DNA from: Gelidibacter maritimus
GTDB lineage: Bacteria > Bacteroidota > Bacteroidia > Flavobacteriales > Flavobacteriaceae
Assembly: GCF_014062315.1 (NCBI RefSeq)
Contig: NZ_JACGLT010000006.1
Coordinates: forward strand, 124,001 to 188,000
Direction of reading: 5' to 3'
DNA: 64,000 bases
Position numbers and translations under genes: made by a program
Part shown: positions 42,627-51,377 of the stretch, in pieces
Position numbering within the stretch: the first letter of the stretch is position 1
How the letters are laid out: every line of letters begins with the position of its first letter
Notes under the pieces: generated by a model
The model's database searches: none
What the model saw: the letters and a program-made list of their open reading frames with translations, nothing else
What the model was told of the DNA's origin: nothing

Positions 42627-43315
42627 AATAATATTATTTTTAGTACATCTCTATAAATAAAAAATGTCATCATGTTTTTCTATTTGTTTTATTTTTTGTC
42701 AAAAACATGCATGCTTTACAAATTGGTTAAAAGTAACAGTGTCTAGCTGTAGTAGGCCTGTCGTATTGATATCGTTGGATCCATTTCCGAGAATCATGCC
42801 GTTTATTGTCATGCCTCGCCTGATTATAAATAAATGATAATTGTTTTCTCCATCCATTGCACTGTCGTTTTGATTCCAGCATAAAGCTTTAAGAATAAAA
42901 ATCTGCAGGCGGCTCCCCGTGCTCATAACCTCTTTTGGTAAGCCGTTGGCGTGAATATGTAATGCTTTTGCGGAATTAACGTTGGTTAATTCTATAAAAC
43001 ATACACCCAATTACTTTTCAGTTTGTGATGATAATGAACTTGATAAAAAGTAGAAATAGAGCCTAGGGCGAAAGAGCTATTAACATGTGATTTTGAAAAA
43101 AATTTCTCAATTTTTCGATGTTTTAGTTATAAGATGACATCGGAGAATAATTGAATTACCATCACAAAACACTAAATTTTTAAATTGTAAGCGTGTCTGA
43201 GTCCTTGTGGTTAGGGTGTATTGTAGAGTTTTTTAAAGTTCTCATTTGTCGAAACTGCTCGTCACACCTCTGATTAATCTTCAGAACAAAACTATAGATG
43301 ATGATGCTATAGATG
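42627..43315. other. Intergenic region, about 690 bp, no convincing gene
   Basis: The only sizeable frame (minus strand 42699-43010, 103 codons) needs a TTG start, lacks a promoter box, and has no recognisable motif. Nothing else stands out: no tRNA, repeat or mobile-element signature. Confidence 0.45.
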
Positions 43316-43501
43316 TTAGGTGAACATATACTTAACCCCCAAAATCATGAGAATAAAAGCGATAAAGGCAATGAGAATCCAAATGCTGCCTTTGTAATAT
43401 TTCCTGTGAAGTTTTAAATCTTTACGATAGGTATAAATCAAGATAATGGCAAAAACAATTGCAAATAAAATCCCGAAAATCAATTGACCATTTGTTAACA
43501 T
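43316..43501 (-). CDS. Small two-helix membrane protein, 61 aa
   Basis: MLTNGQLIFGILFAIVFAI is a first membrane helix, YRKDLKLHRKYYKGS a basic loop, and WILIAFIAFILMILGV a second helix. Starts at 43519 and 43501 are in frame; the -7 box TAATTTTG (43517-43524, minus strand) overlaps the first, so 43501 is right if the box is used. The sequence looks like a conserved flavobacterial family of unknown function. Confidence 0.7.
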   Translation of the reverse strand: MLTNGQLIFGILFAIVFAIILIYTYRKDLKLHRKYYKGSIWILIAFIAFILMILGVKYMFT

Positions 43502-43516
43502 ATCGCTATTTTTATG

Positions 43517-43524
43517 CAAAATTA
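43517..43524 (-). promoter_or_regulatory. -7 box of the two-helix membrane protein gene
   Basis: TAATTTTG on the minus strand, 15 bp upstream of the chosen start; it decides the start. Confidence 0.5.
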
Positions 43525-43661
43525 ATCAAACCTTTTAGAATCTGAACAAGGTTCTTCTGAAAATGGCATGTTCACCTTAAATTTCGTGCCGAACCGTCAT
43601 TTTATAGGCATTGAGGATAACCCAGTACATTTAACAATACAACACTAAAAATCTTTTTATA

Positions 43662-44048
43662 ATGAAGAAAAAACTGGATGCAGTAAAAACATTTCATACG
43701 GCATTTAAAATTGGACATAGGGACAGTCCCAAAGCCAACTTAGGAATTGAGAAAAATCTGCTTCGATACAAATTGATGAGAGAGGAGAATGAAGAATATT
43801 TAGAAGCTGCAAATGCCAATGATCTTGTGGAGGTTGGCGATGCCTTAGGGGATATGCTTTATATTTTATGTGGAACAATCATTGAGCATGGTTTTCAACA
43901 TAAAATTGAAGAGATTTTTGATGAAATCCAGAAAAGTAATATGAGTAAGCTAGGTGCCAATGGCGAACCTATTTATCGCGAAGATGGCAAAGTACTGAAA
44001 GGACCAAATTATTTCCAACCCAATATTGAGAAAATACTTGGTTCTTAA
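43662..44048 (+). CDS. MazG-like nucleoside triphosphate pyrophosphohydrolase superfamily protein
   Basis: A 128-aa all-alpha protein with the MazG metal-binding pattern: REENEEYLEAA (about 42-52, EExxE) and VEVGDALGDMLYIL (about 63-76, ExxD). It is a single-domain member related to phosphoribosyl-ATP pyrophosphohydrolase (HisE-like) and house-cleaning dNTP pyrophosphatases. It probably hydrolyses noncanonical NTPs to NMP and PPi; the substrate is not known. It converges on ilvE with a shared hairpin. Confidence 0.82.
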   Translation: MKKKLDAVKTFHTAFKIGHRDSPKANLGIEKNLLRYKLMREENEEYLEAANANDLVEVGDALGDMLYILCGTIIEHGFQHKIEEIFDEIQKSNMSKLGANGEPIYREDGKVLKGPNYFQPNIEKILGS

Positions 44049-44083
44049 AGTATATGCATCTTTATTTATAAGTACCAAATAAG

Positions 44084-44127
44084 AAATTCCAAATTCCAAT
44101 AATGTAAGGCATTGGAATTTGGAATTT
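44084..44127. terminator. Bidirectional hairpin between convergent genes
   Basis: A perfect 17-bp stem (44084-44100 with 44111-44127) with a 10-base loop. T tracts are weak on both sides, but its site between the MazG-like and ilvE stops fits termination. Confidence 0.65.
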
Positions 44128-44195
44128 ATGTTTTTACGACCGATGAACGTCGATCGTGAATTGTCTACTGGTTATTAAAGTCGGTCTGCTAGAGA

Positions 44196-45266
44196 CTAAA
44201 CCATGTATCTCCATCCGTGTTTATCCTCAGCCATATTATGTTGAATACTGAGCATTTTATCTTTTAGAGTGTCAGCATAAGAGTTTTCAATATTTGGTAA
44301 TTCAAAAAGTTCCTCTGCATGTTCGAATGCTGATATCGGACTAATTACAACAGCTGTTCCTGCGCCAAAAATCTCTTTTAAAGAGCCATTTTTAGATGCC
44401 TCTTTTATTTCTGTGACTGTTATTGGTCTTACTTGTACTTCTATTCCATTATCCTCAGCAAGTTGAATAATGCTTCGTCTTGTTACACCATCTAAAATAC
44501 GGTCGCTTAAAGGCGCGGTAATTAGAGTGTCATTTATTCTAAAGAAAACGTTCATGGTTCCGGCTTCTTCCAATCTTTCGTGAGTGTCGGCATCGGTCCA
44601 AATCACTTGTTGAAAACCTTTCTCTTGTGCAAGGCTCGTTGGATAAAACTGTGCTGCATAGTTACCAGCTGCTTTAGCAAAACCAACTCCGCCATTGGCA
44701 GATCTACTATACTCTTCAGCAATCAATACGCGTATTTTACCTGTATAATACGCTTTCGCTGGAGCACAAATAATCATGAATCTGTAATTGTTTGATGGCG
44801 ATGCAGAGATTGCAGGGTCAGTAGCAATTATAAAAGGTCTGATATAAAGTGAGTTGCCTTTGCCAGGTTTCACCCAAGCACTGTCCATTTGCAGCAAGGT
44901 AGTCAGGCCCTTCATGAAATAATCTTCAGGAAATTCGGGCATAGCTAAACGCGCGGCCGATTTGTTGATGCGGTTGAAATTGTCGATAGGTCTAAAAAGC
45001 CATACCTTTCCATCGTCATCCTTATAGGCTTTCATACCTTCAAAAACTGCCTGTCCGTAATGGAATACGCGTGCCGAAGGATCCATGGTCATCGGTTGAT
45101 AAGGCATGATCCTTGGCGTTTGCCATTCACCATTTTCAAAGTCACAGATAAACATGTGGTCAGTAAATGTTCTACCAAATGTCAAGTTGTCAAAATCGAC
45201 AGCGTCAATTTTAGTAGTATCTGATTTTACGATATCGATTTCGTGTGAAGTGTGTTTAGTCATCAT
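44196..45266 (-). CDS. ilvE: Branched-chain amino acid aminotransferase
   Basis: The 356-aa protein is a fold-type IV PLP enzyme of the larger eukaryote-like BCAT group. FHYGQAVFEGMKAY (about 69-82), SLYIRPFIIA, KAAGNYAAQFYPTSLA with the PLP lysine in the GFAKAAGNY region, EEAGTMNVFF and ILDGVTRRSI are conserved. It transfers the amino group between Leu, Ile or Val and 2-oxoglutarate in the cytosol. A -7 box TAAATTTG (45283-45290, minus strand) lies 16 bp upstream. Confidence 0.93.
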   Translation of the reverse strand: MMTKHTSHEIDIVKSDTTKIDAVDFDNLTFGRTFTDHMFICDFENGEWQTPRIMPYQPMTMDPSARVFHYGQAVFEGMKAYKDDDGKVWLFRPIDNFNRINKSAARLAMPEFPEDYFMKGLTTLLQMDSAWVKPGKGNSLYIRPFIIATDPAISASPSNNYRFMIICAPAKAYYTGKIRVLIAEEYSRSANGGVGFAKAAGNYAAQFYPTSLAQEKGFQQVIWTDADTHERLEEAGTMNVFFRINDTLITAPLSDRILDGVTRRSIIQLAEDNGIEVQVRPITVTEIKEASKNGSLKEIFGAGTAVVISPISAFEHAEELFELPNIENSYADTLKDKMLSIQHNMAEDKHGWRYMV

Positions 45267-45282
45267 ATTTTTTTTGATGCTG

Positions 45283-45290
45283 CAAATTTA
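45283..45290 (-). promoter_or_regulatory. -7 box of ilvE
   Basis: TAAATTTG on the minus strand; a CAAA (TTTG on the minus strand) lies 24 bp further upstream, slightly long. Confidence 0.5.
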
Positions 45291-45339
45291 GTCATTTCTT
45301 GCAGTATAAAAAATCAAAAAATTTGTTTTAAAAAAAACT

Positions 45340-45347
45340 TATATTTG
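45340..45347 (+). promoter_or_regulatory. -7 box of the DUF4920-mnmD operon
   Basis: TATATTTG lies 32 bp before ATG 45380, divergent from the ilvE promoter. Confidence 0.55.
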
Positions 45348-45379
45348 TCACTATAAATCTTTCAGAAAACAAATAAATT

Positions 45380-45886
45380 ATGAAGAAATTACTTATCGTT
45401 TTTGGGATTGTGTTAACCGCAATGGCCTGTAAAACTGAAGATAAAAAGGCAGAAACTCAAGAAGTGGAAGCAGAAGTGGTTGACTATACGTCAATCGGAG
45501 AAGAGATTACAGCCGATGCCGCAAAGTCGCCGTCAGATATGGCTGAAGCCTATAAATCTATGAGTGTTGGAGATACAATTAGCGCAAAAATGGTTGGTAA
45601 AGTGGATGAAGTTTGCCAGTCTAAAGGATGTTGGATGAAAGTTGATCTTGAGGATGGCAATCAAATCATGGTGAAATTTAAAGATTATGGATTTTTTATG
45701 CCAAAAGACATTGCTGGAAAAGAGATTGTGATTAACGGAAAGGCGTATGTCAATGAAGTTCCGGTTGACGAATTGCAACATTATGCGGAAGATGCAGGAA
45801 AATCTGCCGAGGAAATTGCAGCAATCACTGAGCCTAAAGTAACCTTTTCTTTTGAGGCTGACGGCGTGCTGTTGAAAGGCGAATAA
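45380..45886 (+). CDS. DUF4920 lipoprotein, 168 aa
   Basis: The signal peptide ends TAMAC (Cys17). The conserved region GKVDEVCQSKGCWMKVDLEDGNQIMVKFKDYGFFMPKDIAGKEIVI is the DUF4920 core, an OB-like beta domain with a CxxxGCW motif. After lipidation it should sit in the periplasm. Downstream mnmD starts 3 bp after its stop, so the two are cotranscribed despite unrelated roles. Function unknown. Confidence 0.86.
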   Translation: MKKLLIVFGIVLTAMACKTEDKKAETQEVEAEVVDYTSIGEEITADAAKSPSDMAEAYKSMSVGDTISAKMVGKVDEVCQSKGCWMKVDLEDGNQIMVKFKDYGFFMPKDIAGKEIVINGKAYVNEVPVDELQHYAEDAGKSAEEIAAITEPKVTFSFEADGVLLKGE

Positions 45887-45889
45887 AAG

Positions 45890-46585
45890 TTGCAACGCAG
45901 AATAATTATAACGGCTGATGGTTCTAAGACCATTCAGATTGAAGAGTGGAATGAACAGTACCATTCTATTCATGGTGCCATACAAGAAGCAAACCACGTG
46001 TATATTAAGCATGGTTTGCTTTTTTGTTTTGATCAGTTAAATGCTTCAAATGATAAAAATCAGGAGATTTCAGTTTTAGAAATAGGCTTTGGCACAGGTC
46101 TGAATGCGTTTTTGTCCTTGTTGCGGGCAGAAGACCATCATATAGATATTCATTATACAGGTATTGAGGCATTTCCGATTTCAGTCAAGGAGATGACTGC
46201 CTTAAATTATGCAGAAGAGCTTCAATTGCCTGAAAAAACAGCGCTTTTTGAAGAGATGCATCAAATTCAGTGGGAAGATAGCCAACGTCTCACACCTTAT
46301 TTTACACTTCTGAAACAACAGAAGTTTTTTAAGGATATTACTGAAAAGAATCAATTTGATGTCATCTATTTTGATGCTTTTGGTGCTAGAGTTCAACCTG
46401 AACTGTGGACGGAATCTATATTTAGAATCATGTTTAATGCATTAAAATTAAATGGTATTTTGGTCACTTATGCCGCAAAAGGGAGCGTGCGTCGTGCTAT
46501 GTTGTCAGTTGGTTTTAGTGTTGAGAAGTTACCTGGTCCACCTGGTAAAAGGGAAATGCTTCGTGCAACAAAGCATTTGAAATAG
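45890..46585 (+). CDS. mnmD: tRNA 5-methylaminomethyl-2-thiouridine methyltransferase MnmD (stand-alone)
   Basis: This 231-aa protein has an AdoMet fold: EISVLEIGFGTGLNAFLSLL (motif I, about 59-78), NQFDVIYFDAFGARVQPELW, then a C-terminal PGPPGKREMLRA. It corresponds to the methyltransferase half of E. coli MnmC; the oxidase half is absent, as in many Bacteroidota. It completes mnm5s2U at the tRNA wobble position. The only suitable start is TTG 45890 (MQRRIIITADGSKTIQI), 3 bp after the upstream stop, so translational coupling is likely. Confidence 0.9.
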   Translation: MQRRIIITADGSKTIQIEEWNEQYHSIHGAIQEANHVYIKHGLLFCFDQLNASNDKNQEISVLEIGFGTGLNAFLSLLRAEDHHIDIHYTGIEAFPISVKEMTALNYAEELQLPEKTALFEEMHQIQWEDSQRLTPYFTLLKQQKFFKDITEKNQFDVIYFDAFGARVQPELWTESIFRIMFNALKLNGILVTYAAKGSVRRAMLSVGFSVEKLPGPPGKREMLRATKHLK

Positions 46586-46816
46586 TTCCGTTGTTAATGG
46601 TCAGAAAAGGCACTTAGCATTCAGCGGGCCAAGAGCTCAAATAGAGCTTTTACTTGGGAGATTTTTAAGTATTCTTGCCATTTCTGCTTTTAAACGGATA
46701 TGATCTTTTTTCAAAAGTTAAAAATATCGTTTATTTGTTAATTCTGTTAAACCTTGTGTTAAATTGATAAACAATCAATATTTCATTGGTTAACTTTATA
46801 AAAAGCACAAAAATAG

Positions 46817-47725
46817 ATGAAGGTATTAATTACGGGAGCTACAGGTTTAATTGGGAAGGAAATTGTCAAGCGATGTCATGAGCAGGATATTTTGGTGCAT
46901 TACTTAACAACTTCAAAAGATAAAATAGAATCAAAAGATAATTATAAAGGTTTCTATTGGGACCCAAAAAAAGATGTCATAGATACTGACTGTTTTAAAG
47001 ATGTAGACGCCATAATTAATTTAGCGGGTGCGGGTATTGCTAAACGATGGACAGACAGCTATAAGAAAATTATTATTGACAGCAGGGTGCAATCATTACA
47101 GTGTTTGAAAACAGCACTCTCTAAAATTGATAACCACCATATCAAACAAATTCTTTCGGCAAGCGCTATTGGTTTTTATCCGGATTCTCTAACCAAATAC
47201 TATGATGAATCGTGCACTAAACAATCACCAACTTTTTTGGGTGACGTCGTCGCTGCATGGGAAAGCGCCGTTAATGAGTTTTCTGAATTGGGATTATTGG
47301 TTTCAAAAGTTAGGATAGGTTTGGTGTTGGATGCTGATGAGGGCGCATTGCCTCAAATGGCAATGCCAATTAAATTTGGCCTTGGCTCAGCCTTTGGTTC
47401 TGGAGAGCAATGGCAATCTTGGATTCATGTTCATGATTTATCCCGGATTTTTGTCTATATTATTCAGAATGAATTGGAAGGGATTTACAACGGTGTAGCC
47501 CCAAACCCAATAACTAATACAGAACTGACAAAGGCCATCGCAAAAACGCTTCACAAACCTTTATTTATGCCGAATATACCAAAATTCTTAATGAAATTGG
47601 TGCTTGGTGAAATGCATATTATGCTTTTTGAAAGCCAACGGGTGAGTTCGAAAAAAATTGAAGATGCTGGTTTTGATTTTACCTATTCCAACGTATATCC
47701 TGCCCTGGAAGCAATTTTGAAATAG
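46817..47725 (+). CDS. TIGR01777 family NAD(P)-dependent epimerase-like protein
   Basis: The 302-aa protein has a Rossmann start ITGATGLIGKEIVKRC (5-20), INLAGAGIAKRWT (67-79), SASAIGFYP (about 115-123) and a C-terminal DUF1731-like part (GLGSAFGSGEQWQSWIHVHD to YPALEAIL). This is the YfcH/SulA-homologue family of extended SDR proteins; no reaction is established. It is alone, with an AT-rich leader of 230 bp. Confidence 0.9.
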   Translation: MKVLITGATGLIGKEIVKRCHEQDILVHYLTTSKDKIESKDNYKGFYWDPKKDVIDTDCFKDVDAIINLAGAGIAKRWTDSYKKIIIDSRVQSLQCLKTALSKIDNHHIKQILSASAIGFYPDSLTKYYDESCTKQSPTFLGDVVAAWESAVNEFSELGLLVSKVRIGLVLDADEGALPQMAMPIKFGLGSAFGSGEQWQSWIHVHDLSRIFVYIIQNELEGIYNGVAPNPITNTELTKAIAKTLHKPLFMPNIPKFLMKLVLGEMHIMLFESQRVSSKKIEDAGFDFTYSNVYPALEAILK

Positions 47726-48489
47726 TCTAGGTATGGAATTAAAATTGGTCGCCAAACTTGACTGATACAAACTATTCAATTCTCATATTTATTCAAATAA
47801 ACTGAAATAATCACCCAGAAATTGTAGAATCTTACCTCCAACTAACACAAGAGCTGTCTCACTGACGATAAGCTCAAAAGGCCTTTATTATTTAAATTCA
47901 ACGCACGCTTTAATTCGTTAAACTTGGAATACTCATATGAGATGAACGAATTTATTAATTTATGACCCTTAATTACCCATACCGTTTGGAAAGTTCTATT
48001 TTCAGTTTCTTCAAAAATAATATATAGTAATCATGGTCTTTAAAAAGTACTTCTCTTATATGTGAAACAAACACCTGGTTTTTAAAAGTAATACGATTTT
48101 AATCGATCCGGATAATTTTAATTTTAAAAGTGGGAAGACATCCAGTAACTAAAATCGCAATGGCAAAAAAAATAAGGATAGATTGTGGATCCTGCCAAGA
48201 TTTTGGTTCGGCTATATGTGGAGATGACAGGAAAACGAGCAAAAGTGATAATAGTATAGAAAGTCCTAATTCACTATATACCATTGTTTTGTATTTAAAG
48301 TGGATGTGGGAGTGGCATGAGACCTTGTGTAGCAGTTATTTTGTTAATCTCCGTTGGTAAATTGTGTAAACGTCCGCATTACGAATGGCGAGAATTGCTG
48401 TCTTACAAATAATAAAAAATATATCGTGACATTTTGACATTTTTTGAATAATGGCAGTACTTTTGCCAATTCAAAAATGAAGATTTAAA
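47726..48489. other. Intergenic region, about 760 bp, one doubtful small membrane ORF
   Basis: The only plausible frame is on the minus strand, 48099-48284 (61 codons, two hydrophobic stretches, start MVYSELGLSILLSLLLVF). It has no promoter box and no known relative, so it is not listed as a gene. The right end carries the grpE promoter. Confidence 0.4.
48433..48465 (+). promoter_or_regulatory. Promoter of grpE-dnaJ
   Basis: TTTG (48433-48436), 21-bp spacer, TACTTTTG (48458-48465), matching the Bacteroidota consensus. No CIRCE element is present. Confidence 0.65.
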
Positions 48490-48504
48490 ATGAAGTTCAA
48501 GAAT

Positions 48505-49038
48505 ATGAGCAAAAAAGATAAAACTGAAGACATTGAGACCAATGTTGAAGAAACGACAAATGAGGCTACTCAAACTGAAGAGGAGCTTAGCGTTGAGGAC
48601 CAATTGAAAGAGGAATTGGGCAAAGAGAAAGATAAATTTTTAAGGCTCTTTGCAGAGTTTGAAAACTATAAAAGACGAACGAATAAAGAACGGGCTGAAT
48701 TGTTCAAAACTGCTGGTCAAGACGTCATTCTGTCTCTTTTACCGGTTATGGATGATTTTGACAGGGCAATCCATGAGATTTCCAAGTCTCAAGAAGGCGA
48801 GCTTTTGACTGGCGTAGAGCTGATTCGAAACAAATTAAAGACCGCTCTTAGTAGCAAAGGACTTGAAGATATTGTTGTTGAAGTTGGCGAGGTTTTTAAT
48901 GCCGATGAGCATGATGCCGTTACTCAAATTCCAGCACCTTCAGAAGATTTAAAAGGCAAGATTGTTGATGTCATTGAGAAGGGCTACAAGATGGGCGATA
49001 GAGTGATTCGTTATCCTAAAGTAATTACAGGATTTTAA
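48505..49038 (+). CDS. grpE: Nucleotide exchange factor GrpE
   Basis: A 177-aa protein from ATG 48505 (an in-frame ATG at 48490 adds MKFKN; family members start MSKK). An acidic disordered N-terminus (ETNVEETTNEATQTEEEL) precedes a long coiled coil (EDQLKEELGKEKDKFLRLFAEFENYKRR) and the beta-wing domain (TGVELIRNKLKTALSSKGLEDI ... ADEHDAVTQIPAPSEDLKGKIVDVIEKGYKMGDRVIRYPKVI). It drives ADP release from DnaK. dnaJ follows after 43 bp. Confidence 0.94.
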   Translation: MSKKDKTEDIETNVEETTNEATQTEEELSVEDQLKEELGKEKDKFLRLFAEFENYKRRTNKERAELFKTAGQDVILSLLPVMDDFDRAIHEISKSQEGELLTGVELIRNKLKTALSSKGLEDIVVEVGEVFNADEHDAVTQIPAPSEDLKGKIVDVIEKGYKMGDRVIRYPKVITGF

Positions 49039-49081
49039 ACAAACGGGTAAGGATTTTAGGAATTGATTAGAAATAGATACC

Positions 49082-50191
49082 ATGAAGGAAGATTATTACG
49101 ACATATTAAAGATTGACAAGAGTGCATCGGCAAGTGATATTAAGAAAGCCTATCGAAAGAAGGCCTTAAAATATCACCCTGACAAAAATCCAGACGATAA
49201 GACAGCGGAAGAAAACTTCAAAAAAGCAGCTGAAGCCTATGAGGTATTGAGCAATCCTGACAAGAAAGCACGTTATGACCAGTTCGGTCATCAGGCATTC
49301 GAAGGTGGCGGTGGCTTTAATGGTGGCGGCATGAATATGGACGACATCTTTAGCCAGTTTGGAGATATTTTTGGCGGCGGTTTTGGCGGTGGATTTGGTG
49401 GTGGTTTCGGCGGCCAACAAAGACGGGTTAAAGGCAGTAATTTGAGAATAAGGATTGCATTGACTTTAGAAGAAATTGCCAATGGTGTTGAGAAAAAGCT
49501 GAAGGTGAAACGTAAAGTTCAGGCTGAAGGTACAACCTACAAAACCTGTTCAAGCTGTAATGGTTCTGGACAAGTGATGCGAATTACAAATACAATTTTG
49601 GGCCGGATGCAAACCTCATCACCATGTCCTACATGTGGTGGTGCAGGTGAGATGATTGATAAAAAACCATCAAACGCAGATGCCCAAGGTTTGGTACTCA
49701 AAGAAGAGACCGTATCTGTTAAAATACCTGCAGGTGTAGTGGACGGCATGCAGTTAAAAGTATCCGGAAAAGGTAATGATGCCCCTGGAAATGGCATTTC
49801 TGGAGATCTATTGGTGGCCATACAAGAAGAAGAGCACAGTACTTTGAAGCGCGAGGGCGACAATTTGCATTTTGATTTATATGTGAGTTTACCAGATGCG
49901 GTGTTAGGAACCAGTCAGGAAATTGATACCGTAACCGGTAAAGTGCGCATCAAGATAGAGTCTGGAGTTCAATCAGGTAAGATTCTACGATTGAGAGGTA
50001 AAGGGATACCAAGTATCAACGGTTATGGCAAAGGCGACTTATTGGTACACATAAATGTTTGGACCCCTAAGACCTTGAATAAAGAGCAAAAAGAGTTTTT
50101 TGAAAACGTCAGAAATGATGAGCACTTTCAGCCAAGGCCAGAAAGTTCAGATAAATCATTCTTTGAGAAAGTTAAAGATATGTTTTCATAA
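49082..50191 (+). CDS. dnaJ: Chaperone DnaJ with reduced zinc-binding region
   Basis: A 369-aa protein with J domain (4-68, HPDKNPDD containing HPD), G/F-rich linker ([13 protein letters not shown] near 97-113), zinc region and two C-terminal substrate domains. Only two CxxCxGxG-type motifs are visible (CSSCNGSG and CPTCGGAG), not four as in E. coli DnaJ, so one zinc site remains. I believe this is common in Flavobacteriaceae. Acts with DnaK and GrpE on unfolded proteins. Confidence 0.93.
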   Translation: MKEDYYDILKIDKSASASDIKKAYRKKALKYHPDKNPDDKTAEENFKKAAEAYEVLSNPDKKARYDQFGHQAFEGGGGFNGGGMNMDDIFSQFGDIFGGGFGGGFGGGFGGQQRRVKGSNLRIRIALTLEEIANGVEKKLKVKRKVQAEGTTYKTCSSCNGSGQVMRITNTILGRMQTSSPCPTCGGAGEMIDKKPSNADAQGLVLKEETVSVKIPAGVVDGMQLKVSGKGNDAPGNGISGDLLVAIQEEEHSTLKREGDNLHFDLYVSLPDAVLGTSQEIDTVTGKVRIKIESGVQSGKILRLRGKGIPSINGYGKGDLLVHINVWTPKTLNKEQKEFFENVRNDEHFQPRPESSDKSFFEKVKDMFS

Positions 50192-50225
50192 CCAATTGGA
50201 AGTTTGATAAAAATCACTATATTTG

Positions 50226-50258
50226 AATATCACTAATTAATTTTGGTGATATTTTTCT
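50226..50258 (+). terminator. First terminator after dnaJ
   Basis: AATATCAC (50226-50233) pairs with GTGATATT (50246-50253), followed by T5. Confidence 0.7.
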
Positions 50259-50276
50259 TTTTCATAGCAATTTTTT

Positions 50277-50312
50277 CCCATCCTTGATTTATTAAGGGTG
50301 GGTTTTGTTTTT
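50277..50312 (+). terminator. Second terminator after dnaJ
   Basis: CCCATCCTT (50277-50285) pairs with AAGGGTGGG (50294-50302), one mismatch, followed by a T-rich tail. Tandem with the first. Confidence 0.65.
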
Positions 50313-50449
50313 TAGGTCGATAGGGATTTTTTTAAGGTCAAAAAATGCCATGTACTTTTTAGATAAAAATAAAAGCATAAAAGCAGTCCTAAACTCTAAC
50401 ATTTAATATATTTACGCATCTTTAAACCATACCTTACAAAAGCTATTTT

Positions 50450-51376
50450 ATGAACAACTTATTAGTTGCCGATTCAGTTTCCAAAAGTTTTGGAGATTTT
50501 AAAGCACTAAATGAAGTCTCAATTGCAGTTCCAAAAGGAAGTATTTTTGGACTGTTGGGTCCCAACGGGGCTGGTAAAACGACCCTAATTCGTATTATCA
50601 ATCAAATTACCATGCCCGACAAGGGTGAGGTGCTTTTGGACGGTTCGCCCTTAATGCCCATGAACATTCGCGATATAGGGTATCTGCCAGAAGAGCGCGG
50701 CCTTTATAAATCCATGAAAGTAGGAGAACAGGTGCTCTATTTGGCGCAGCTAAAAGGCTTATCAAAACAAACGGCGAAAGAGCGTCTTAAATATTGGTTT
50801 GACAAACTGGATATTGGCGACTGGTGGAACAGGAAAATACAAGAGCTCAGTAAAGGACAGGCGCAAAAGATTCAGTTTATTGTCACCGTCATTCACAGGC
50901 CTAAACTTTTAATTTTTGATGAACCATTTTCTGGATTTGATCCAATCAATGCCTCCCTTATTAAAGATGAAATTTTACAATTGAGAGATGAGGGCGCAAC
51001 GGTTATTTTTTCGACCCACCGCATGGAATCGGTTGAAGAGTTGTGCGATCATATTGCGTTAATTCATAAATCCAATAAAGTTTTGGATGGGAGATTGACA
51101 GATGTCAAACGCCAATTTAAAACCAATACTTTTGAAGTTGGTTTGCAATCTTCCAACCCTGAGGAAATTACTAGATTGATCAAGGATAAGTTTGAAGTGT
51201 TCCCGGCAACTTTCAAAAACCTGAATGATGATATCAAATTGAATATTAAGTTGCCTCAAGACACATCGTCAAACGATTTGTTGCGTTTTTTAACGTCAAA
51301 GGCGGAAATTCATCATTTTGTTGAAGTCATCCCTAGTGCCAACGACATTTTTATTCAAACTGTAAAAAACAACTAA
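50450..51376 (+). CDS. ABC exporter ATP-binding protein, NatA/DrrA-like
   Basis: A 308-aa protein with Walker A GPNGAGKTT (about 37-45), Q-loop LPEERGLY, signature ELSKGQAQKIQF (SKGQ variant, about 142-153), Walker B LLIFDEPFSGFDP and an H-switch STHRME. The C-terminal extension (about 230-308) is typical of NatA/DrrA-like ABC-2 ATPases. Its stop is 1 bp before the start of the permease gene. Substrate (Na+, drug or lipid) cannot be told. Confidence 0.88.
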   Translation: MNNLLVADSVSKSFGDFKALNEVSIAVPKGSIFGLLGPNGAGKTTLIRIINQITMPDKGEVLLDGSPLMPMNIRDIGYLPEERGLYKSMKVGEQVLYLAQLKGLSKQTAKERLKYWFDKLDIGDWWNRKIQELSKGQAQKIQFIVTVIHRPKLLIFDEPFSGFDPINASLIKDEILQLRDEGATVIFSTHRMESVEELCDHIALIHKSNKVLDGRLTDVKRQFKTNTFEVGLQSSNPEEITRLIKDKFEVFPATFKNLNDDIKLNIKLPQDTSSNDLLRFLTSKAEIHHFVEVIPSANDIFIQTVKNN

Positions 51377-51377
51377 A

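Noticed and set aside
42699-43010. 103-codon minus-strand frame
   Set aside because: It needs a TTG start, lacks a promoter box and motif, and has an internal ATG only late. Not convincing as a gene.
48099-48284. 61-codon minus-strand hydrophobic frame
   Set aside because: Two hydrophobic stretches, but AT-rich DNA readily gives these, and no promoter, family or neighbour supports it.
48130-48360. 76-codon plus-strand frame
   Set aside because: Overlaps the minus-strand frame, mixed composition, no motif. Probably chance.
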